From positions 50,584,781 to 50,648,780 of the forward strand of contig OY735202.1 of assembly GCA_963457665.1 (NCBI GenBank): DNA of 64,000 bases, read 5' to 3'. Made by a program: the position numbers and the translations under genes. The stretch is from Thysanoteuthis rhombus (Eukaryota; Mollusca; Cephalopoda; Oegopsida; Thysanoteuthidae). This document shows positions 56,459 through 64,000 of the stretch, piece after piece (positions within the stretch are counted from its first letter, which is position 1; every line of letters begins with the position of its first letter). The notes below the pieces were generated by a model. That model searched no databases. It saw nothing but the letters and a program-made list of their open reading frames with translations, and was not told the origin of the DNA.

Positions 56459-56795
56459 CAGGGTTTCACAAACTTTCTACCCTGTTGCCCGCATCTGCTT
56501 ATTTTTTTAAACCAATCACCCCCCCCCCCAATTCTAATATGATTAAAATGACATTTTACTCACATTGGTTATCTAGTGTGAGCATTATGCTCGAGGCTTT
56601 GCTGCTAATTTCTTAATATTTAGAATGATATTTATGATTTCCCCTCTTATGTCTCTTTGCATGAATGTTGACTTGACTGCTGAGAAATGAAAGGTCACCT
56701 ATTTTTAAGAAATAAACCCCCCCCCCCGACACACACACTCCTCAGCTCAACTTCCGCCCACTTGGAGGCGATATCACCCTCGTTGAGAATGATTG
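56459..56795. mobile_element. hAT-like MITE, decayed
   Basis: The left end CAGGGTTTCACAAACTTTCT and a right end reading CAATCATTCTCAACGAGGGT on the - strand are hAT-type termini. Two C-rich runs and a CCACTTGGAGGCGATATCAC block are inside. Matching 8 bp flanks were not seen. Confidence 0.5.
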
Positions 56796-57134
56796 ATGGA
56801 TTGTAAGAACATAAAGCTGAAAAAAAAAATTTCTTTTCCAAGGAAAAAGGCAATGTAACCTAAACTGAATCATGACCACCATAATTGACAACATACTGAA
56901 CACTTCTAGGACTTGGTTTTAGTTACTATACAAGAATCCTTCAAGAAATGCTGATCAACACTCAAACCAACTCATAATGTTATTAGCTACTTTGCACTGA
57001 AGCTAACATCAGGAAAAGGATGATAATTAACATCCTACTCATAATGAATATTCTCATCTTATTGTTCTGTCATGTTTGACAATGGGGGTCACAGCTTCTA
57101 ACTGCAACTGTCTGGACAAGTAGTTAACAGAGAA

Positions 57135-57310
57135 ATGTTCGCTCAAGAGCTCACTTGCCCTTTATATTCTCTGTTAACCACTGTGGTAACATCAAAGGTG
57201 AGACATCTTGTCAAGAAATGTGGCAATAAGCAGAGTACAGGGAGAAGCAGATTCATGCCTTTCCCACGGGCATTAATGAAAAGTGACCATCAGCAGTTTC
57301 AGCCAATATC
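57135..57310 (+). repeat. R5 interspersed repeat fragment
   Basis: GGGCATTAATGAAAAGTGAC and a following CAGCAGTTTCAGCC block match, in inverse orientation, 60770-60870 (AGCATTAATGCTAAGTGAC and AACTGTTTGAGCC). The open frame here is not regarded as a gene. Confidence 0.4.
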
Positions 57311-59019
57311 TGAACTCATATGTTCACTGATTCCTATTTCCCTAACTCACACCTCCAGTATTTCATCAAAAGTTTTCAAAATTTCTTCTGATAGTATCCA
57401 AAAATGCCCATATCCTACAAGTGATTTTTATTTTTTTCTCTCTTTCACAAATGCACACACATACAATATCTTATCAGACAAAAATCTATGACAAGCCCTC
57501 TAACTTGAAATTTGGTCCCTCCTTAAACTATAGCATCTATTATCGACACATCTCTTCCGACAACTTGACTTGTCACTCAATTCATTTGTAATTCCATCCA
57601 CTTACTAAAACATTGATCTATTTGCATTGGTTTCTGTTTCGTTATTTCTCTTGATATATACTCAAATAAAGAGAAAATGTCACTTTAGTTGACAAATGGT
57701 CTGAGGATGATGTAGATAAGCACTGAAATATTAACAAAACTGAATACTACCCTCGGTTATTAATCGAATGTTGATTACACTTCGTATGTTTTGAGGAGTT
57801 ACATTCCTTTTTTTCCAAAATTGATAATAATAATAATAGTGATATATGATTCAAGGGATATAACTCTCCAAGTCAAGATAGAGAGTTGTCGATCTTGTGA
57901 AGTGGAAGGCCAATCATCCACATATAATGCAATGTGTATCCATGTACTTAAAACCCTCTTACTAACAGACTTATGCCGATTGAGATTTCTGAATTATGAA
58001 TTTCGAAAAAATATAACCAGAAAACACAAAAAATAACACAACTGCATGCAGAGATGTAAATAACATTGTAGGAGAATATATAATAACTAAGAACTCACAA
58101 CTTCAGCTTTCTTGGAAGAAACTATGAATGGTACAAACCATCTTGACGAATAGGTTCTATGAGTAGATATTTGCTTTGCTTCGATAAATATAGATAAGGG
58201 AAATTGGACTAATTTCATGCACTGACATATCATCTGATTTTGGACATTGTGTCCATTTCCATCCCAGTATATCCAATAAATCAATCAGACATCCAAAATT
58301 GTCTCCATTTTGTTTGATTTAAGGCTCCACATAAACTCGGATTGATATTACTGAAACCAAAACAACTCTGTATAAAACGATCTGTCAGAAAACTATAATT
58401 TAGGTTTATTATCCAATTATTATTTTTGTTTCATCACCAAGTAGAAAGGTCAATACAATTGAAATATAATATAAAATACAATCTTATTGATAGAGCATAT
58501 TCAAGTAAAAAATAGCAAGAATTTCCCTGGAAAGTGGCTTCATTGTAGAAATCAGAAAGAAATAATTGTTGCATTTAATTTTCATTTTAGTTTTTAATTT
58601 CTAAAAGATTATTGTCTATCTTTTTAAAAAAGAAAGATTGATTTTGTGAATAAAAATTTCCAATTACGACTGAAGAATATTGAGACAGACTGTAAACAAA
58701 TCTTGAGTCTAGATGCATGATTGATAAAATATCAGCCCTTGGATTTACAATACTGTGCAATTATGTGGAATAATTAATTATGCATAATCTAATCTAAGGC
58801 AAAGACTTTTTATCTAATTAGAATACAGAATTCAAAAGATTTAGTATGGTCATGCATGCATGCACATTCACTCACAACTTACTTAGCCTATAAAAGTTAC
58901 TTTTTCTTAAAAATGAAAAATTTCTGGAAAAAACACAGATCAGATTCTGTCAAAGACTTCATGCTACTGAACTACATAGGAAAATACTTTTTCATAATTT
59001 TTCATGTATGTTCACTCAA

Positions 59020-59068
59020 ATAGGATTGAAAAAAAAGGGTAAAATATTATTTACATGAATAGTAAAAT
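59020..59068 (+). repeat. ~48 bp direct repeat, copy 1
   Basis: GGATTGAAAAAAAAGGGTAA, AATATTATTTACATGAATAG and AAAA blocks are nearly identical to 59655-59703. Confidence 0.7.
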
Positions 59069-59654
59069 ACTCATGATGAACAGATTTTGTCCATAATTTT
59101 CTAAATCTGGTTAAAAGAGGAGGTACAGTACATATTTCTTTGTGTGACATTATGCTATGCCAATTTTTTTCTATGTAAGCAATGATGTTATGCTAAGCAA
59201 TCAATATACAGTGAATCATTGCCAGGCAACAACAATATAAGAATGCAAACAACAATATATTTTTTATACGTAATACTTTTCAATGAATGCATAGATATTA
59301 CACACTGACCCTCTGCAGAAGTGCCAGCCATGGAGAGCAATACTTTGATACTATGCAGAAATGCAGATTCATACATAAATCATCCTCTTATTATTGATGG
59401 AGAATAAAGAGGATATATATCATAAGTCTCCTAGATCAATAATCATGAATCTGTAATGGAAGCCTAATAATATCTTTTGATACTGTTGGAGCACTCTGGG
59501 TTGGTGGTTATAGTGATGCTGCTTTTACAGCAGTAGTAATATGAATTTAAATATATTTTACACAAAAACATCCGAAATATAGAACCAGCAATAAAAAAAA
59601 TAAAACCCAATACATGCCAACTTTGATCCTTTTTGTGGCTAAATTAACATTCCT

Positions 59655-59703
59655 GGGATTGAAAAAAAAAGGGTAAAATATTATTTATATAAATAGTGAA
59701 AAC
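59655..59703 (+). repeat. ~48 bp direct repeat, copy 2
   Basis: Nearly identical to 59020-59068, 635 bp upstream. The differences are one A in the homopolymer and a few substitutions. Confidence 0.7.
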
Positions 59704-60769
59704 TGAAAAGCCACACTTCATTTGTCTATGCTGTTTTATTTGAGAAGAAAAAAATCATGTAAACTTGATATTACATTTATAACAACTGCTCAGTTCGTCA
59801 GGAGAAAGAAAAAAGAGCACAGGTTTCACATGAAAGCAAGGAATTTAAAAATAAAACCGTTTCATTTCCAGCATTACCCACATTTGAATCTTGGGGACAA
59901 AAACTGTCAGGATAGGTGATTTAAGTTAGTAATACCAAGTGTGCTAATGATACCTAAACCTTAATTTTATTGGAAATAAAAATCAAATAGTCTTGTAAAA
60001 AGATGTGATACATTTATGCTGAACCAGTAATGATTGTAAAAAAATATCATGAACATCATTTTTGCTTAAAAAAAAATCCAAAGAATAAAGAAACACTGCA
60101 ATAGAAAAATATAGTATATATTTCAGACGACTGAATTATCTGATTGGAAATAGTTTTCCTGATAAATATCTAAATTCTTTTGAAAAAAAAATCAATTCCA
60201 AATTTCTGGTCATCCCCAGGTGATATGGTGCAAGATTCATTAATTTGAAAAACTGTTATGAATTTTCATCATACCTAAATAAAGACAGTTTATGACAAAT
60301 GTTTGGGTAAAAAATCTGCTGGGAATACTTGTATTGAAGAGCATTGTCATCATTTAACATATAAAAAAATATCCTTTACAAATTTACAAAATTTGAAAAA
60401 ATTTGAGAAAAATAGCAAAAAAAAAAAAGAAAAAGAAAAAGAAAAACACCCAACAATTTAAAATATACATTCATTTATAAATGATTTTGTTTTCAATTGC
60501 CAAGTCTTATGTATTTAAGAGATTATTTTCAAAATGACAAATTCACTTTCAAATACATTCAAGATATGGGTAAGTATACTTAATATCGCCTTGGAGATAC
60601 AGGTAATATACTTATACAATAATTATTACCTTGAATAGGAGGTAATAAATTTGGAGTGTTTTTAGTAAACAAAACTATAATTCAAGAACCAGTAATAAAT
60701 TTTAGTAAAGAAAATCATGAGGTGCAACTGGCTTTACACTTAGCTTGTGAAAAATGGATTTGCAAACTA

Positions 60770-60870
60770 AGATTAAATTTCGGCTCAAACAGTTTGTGGT
60801 CACTTAGCATTAATGCTCTTGGGAGACAGTTTATGTTCATTTTGCATTGATGCATTTTGAGAAGGCATGG
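60770..60870 (-). repeat. R5 interspersed repeat fragment
   Basis: The inverse counterpart of the block at 57270-57310; on the - strand it reads AAACTGTCTCCCAAGAGCAT then TAAGTGACCACAAACTG. Confidence 0.4.
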
Positions 60871-61224
60871 ATTTGTGTCTTCTTCCCCCACCAAAGCTAC
60901 AGACAAAAAGCAGAGCATACTGGGATCTTTAGTCTTTGTTGTCAACCAATTTAAGAGACAGACAACTCTGAATTCAAATCCTTTGTCCAACATAGAGTAA
61001 GGATGGCAGACAAATTAGGGAACATGTTCACAAAATGTTCAGTTAACAGGGTTCGGATGAAGTTTTGACAGGCATAGCAAACCGGGGGGTAGATTATAAT
61101 AAATTGCTCGAGTGAAATAATAGAGAATATAAGTGGACGGAAAGAATAATATGGCTGCTGTCTCCACCTCCCCACAACTTCTCAAGAACAGCTGGGTAAC
61201 TTGAAGGGTTAAAGTGCTCTAACT

Positions 61225-61390
61225 GCCTTTCTGTTTAACCAAAGGTTGGGGAAGAGGTAGATCCATGCAATTTCCAAGAGTATAAGTGTGAAGTGAACGC
61301 AAATTGTCCAAACCAGACTTTGAACTTGGTTGATTCCATTCTCTGTGCTGTTAATCATTAGGCCACCCACATCTCCTTAAATTCTAAGAA
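61225..61390 (-). repeat. tRNA-derived SINE
   Basis: On the - strand GTGGCCTAATGATTAA (box A-like) and AAGTTCAAAGTCTGG (box B-like) are spaced as in tRNA genes. No cloverleaf ends are intact. Confidence 0.45.
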
Positions 61391-62311
61391 AGATTCAATA
61401 TTCATATATGTACTGTTAGAAATTCTTTTTCAAAATGGTATAAGGAAAACTCTTCAATGATTTTCAATGAAAAATGATTAAATAAGGGCATTAGAGGTTG
61501 GTTTTCAACTATAACTTGAAAATAAGAATTATATTTTGGTCAGTTTAATGAGATTTTTAAGGCAGATGTTTTGTATAAAGTCACAAACCAAAGAGAATTT
61601 TTTGTAAATTTTAAAAGCATTTTTTTTCAAAGTATAGCAATATGGTAGCAGTCATATGCATAATTGAGAAGCCCAAGAAAACCAGAATCATGAAGATACT
61701 TGAACACTACTCTTTTGATCTTTGATGGTTATTCCCAATATTAAGAGTTGTACTATTTAAAAAGAATTAATTTCTTAAAAATCCAATTGTTCATCTGCAG
61801 TATTAAATAGAAAGAGCATAAAGTCAGCTCTTTCTACTCACATTAAGCACCAACAGAATAATATTGTTTGATGTATATAAACTAGAAAATAGGAATAAAA
61901 TCAGATTGTCCTTGGAGAAACATAATAAGCATTTACAATATTAAAAATCCATTTTGAAAGATATAGAGGAATTAGAATCAAAAATCATGTCAATAAAAAA
62001 TTAACAGGAAATATTCTATCAATTCAATTGAAGAGTTCAGTATATAATCTAGTTCTCACCTTTTTTTTCAGAGATCCCTCTACATTGAACAAAATAAATT
62101 ACCTTACATTTCGATAATGGCTATCGATTTTGTAGCAAAATTCAAGTTCATTGTGCATTCTCTTTTCCATTTATTTTGTAAACAATTGCTAAGGTGATGC
62201 ATCCATATGTAAACATTGAGAAACTTTGTAATTACAAGACTTTTAAAATCCAAGAGCCAACAATTTTATATTAATAATTCTTTCCCTTTTGAACTTCATA
62301 AAAGTCAAGAG

Positions 62312-62622
62312 AAACAGGTCTGGTTAGTTACTCAATAGAAAATGTCATGGGACTAACATAGCAGCATGCTGTATTGGGGGTGATCAATTGAAAAATGAAA
62401 AGAAGGGGGATCAATGAACTGACAGACATAAACAGTATAAACTTACATTCTAAACTGAACCCACCCACTTGAAACCTATTTAGCAACATGAAAATTTACA
62501 TAACAGGGAGTAAATATGCAAATTTTCAGCCCTCTAGCTCCATTGGTGCAGGATTATAGATACATAGCCATCCAGACCAACTTAAAAACTGAAGAAACCT
62601 ATATTGACAGTTTCTAATTTCA
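62312..62622 (+). repeat. R1 interspersed repeat
   Basis: GGTCTGGTTAGTTACTCAAT, GGGGGTGATCAATTG, AGGGAGTAAATATGCAAATT, CTCTAGCTCCATTGGTGCAG and AACTGAAGAAACCTATATTG in the R1 order. It is shorter in the middle than the copy at 14785. Confidence 0.65.
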
Positions 62623-63019
62623 AAGAATTGGTACAGAATGATAAGAGATATTACATTGTTAATAATAGTTAGTTAAACATAGAATTACCAATTTTAATTT
62701 GAACTGAAGTCTTTAGCGTTTTTAAAATATATCTACAGCCAATATGATTGAATAATACATTACTTGTGGATTATTCAGTAGAAAATTCATAACAATAATT
62801 TTTAATTCATTCAAAATCTAATGAGAAGCATTTTTTCTCCTTTTCACTATCAAAAGAATCAATTAGATCTCATCACAAAACACTTAACAGTTTTAATATA
62901 CCATATTTATAACTACTGGATAGATATGCAGACTGATAAATAAATGGGTTTCATGATGAAGAAAAAACAAAACAAAAAAAACAATATGAAACAGAAATAT
63001 CCCTTAGCATAGATAACAG

Positions 63020-63190
63020 AATGGATTGAACAAAAGGTTCGGATTGAGATTTTGAAAATGTTATAGAATATGACAAGCCCCTAAAGGCCGAAGGTACAAT
63101 GGCCAAGACATTGTACTATAACAACCAAGATGAGGTCACCTTTTTGATTAAATCAAAGTATAATAATGATAATTCCTCATCTCAGGAACT
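63020..63190 (-). repeat. Inverse copy of the ~160 bp repeat from 52310
   Basis: On the - strand it reads GATGAGGAATTATCATTATT, ACTTTGATTTAATC, a TTGTTATAGT block, TCTTGGCCA and GTCATATTCTATAAC, the same order as the tandem units. Confidence 0.6.
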
Positions 63191-63369
63191 CAGGCAGAAA
63201 TGAAGCGGAGTGATTTGTGTTGACATTAAATCCATAACAGATAAATAAAAAGAGTTCATGATTTAAAAAAAAAATAAATAAATAAACTTCTTTAAAGATC
63301 AAAATTAAAGGCACTTGAGATAATCAATATTTGTATTGTGTGATATAAAAATAAAACAAAATTGATAAT

Positions 63370-63500
63370 GATTCTGTCTATAGTTTTCAGAAAGGTCATT
63401 AATGTTCAGAGAGTTTTTCAGATGATTGAAGTCCTTGTTGTTTGTGTTGTTAACATGATGTTTCATCCAATCCGTTGCATGACCTACCTCAGGTGTAATA
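63370..63500 (-). repeat. R3 repeat
   Basis: TCTGTCTATAGTTTTCAGAA, AGGTCATTAATGTTCAGAGA and GTTTCATCCAATCCGTTGC are inverse R3 blocks. Confidence 0.45.
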
Positions 63501-64000
63501 TCTGAATGTGATGGTAGTAAGCAGATAAAAACTGATACTGTTCAATTACAAAAAAGAGGGTTAATACTATATAAATCTTAGAGACTAAGATAAATAACAC
63601 ACAGCAAACATTTTCAAAATTGACAACTTACCTTTCATACAAAAATTACAGTAGGTATATCCCCTAAGGTCCAGTATGGTAATTGATTCAAACACATAAA
63701 ATATGCCAGAAGTACAAAAATAACATTTTTCATTTTCTTTCCCAATTTAAAAAAAAACAAACTCAAATTTATCAACAAAAAAGATGACAATGTAATTTCC
63801 AAAAGACGACCTTCAAATATCAATTTGCAATTTCATATCGCTGTATCTAACAATCAGCAGTTGAATATTTCTTATACCAGCTAATCTAGCAGCACCAACA
63901 AGAATCTGAAGAAACTCAGGAATCTTCACTAGAAATTACTTCATAAATCATAAATCCTACTGTTTATCAATAGTTTTATTATACATTTTCAATAAGATAT
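63501..64000. other. Nothing recognised
   Basis: AT-rich sequence to the window end with only short frames. Confidence 0.4.

Larger units (their letters stand above)
57500..62311. other. AT-rich region without a supported gene
   Basis: It has few recognised repeats apart from R5 (60770-60870, -), a tRNA-like SINE (61225-61390, -), a ~48 bp direct repeat and homopolymer runs. Low repeat density could suit a long UTR or conserved non-coding DNA, but no exon can be supported. Confidence 0.4.

Noticed and set aside
58087-58284. Possible exon on the - strand
   Set aside because: Several frames are open over ~100-200 bp but none shows a recognisable domain or convincing splice sites.

Overview
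The window is eukaryotic, AT-rich, intron-rich and repeat-dense. It holds one confidently recognisable protein-coding gene on the + strand and many transposon remnants. The remnants include Ty3/Gypsy fossils, a LINE with a short GAT-type 3' tail, hAT-type and other inverted-repeat elements, Helitron-like termini, tRNA-derived SINE heads, degenerate ~42-45 bp minisatellites and long (TA)n tracts. Kilobase-scale introns and these repeat families suggest a mollusc, probably a cephalopod such as an octopus. That placement is inference from repeat style and protein divergence; no species-diagnostic sequence was tested.

The gene spans about 20580-51915. Nine coding exons can be joined by GT/AG junctions with compatible phases into an open frame of about 1179 codons. 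Its order is a cysteine-containing N-terminal domain, an F-box, a linker exon, about seven WD40 blades and a ~500-residue charged tail with polyadenylation signals behind it. This is the layout of F-box/WD-repeat protein 10 (FBXW10), a presumed substrate receptor of an SCF (SKP1-CUL1-F-box) ubiquitin ligase. At least one 5' non-coding exon and the promoter are probably upstream of 20580 and were not identified.

Region by region: 1-20579 is gene-poor, with dispersed copies of one ~400 bp repeat family (R1), a 980 bp element with inverted termini (15681-16660), minisatellite arrays, Helitron-like ends and large (TA)n tracts. 20580-51915 is the FBXW10-like gene, whose introns carry a hAT MITE with a perfect 8 bp target duplication (28782-28998), an inverted duplication of protein-like sequence (32688-32990), and a nest of fossils in the 7.4 kb intron 38846-46295. 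In that nest a LINE with an inverted 5' part sits inside an old Gypsy pol fragment, next to a second Gypsy fossil that keeps both LTRs. 51915-64000 has no supported gene. It contains a fold-back MITE just past the poly(A) site, a three-unit tandem repeat, a second LINE copy that also has an inverted 5' end, and long AT-rich stretches.

No new multi-gene system is visible. The most informative observations are the two independent 5'-inverted LINE insertions, each with target-site duplications, and the nested insertion history inside the FBXW10-like gene.
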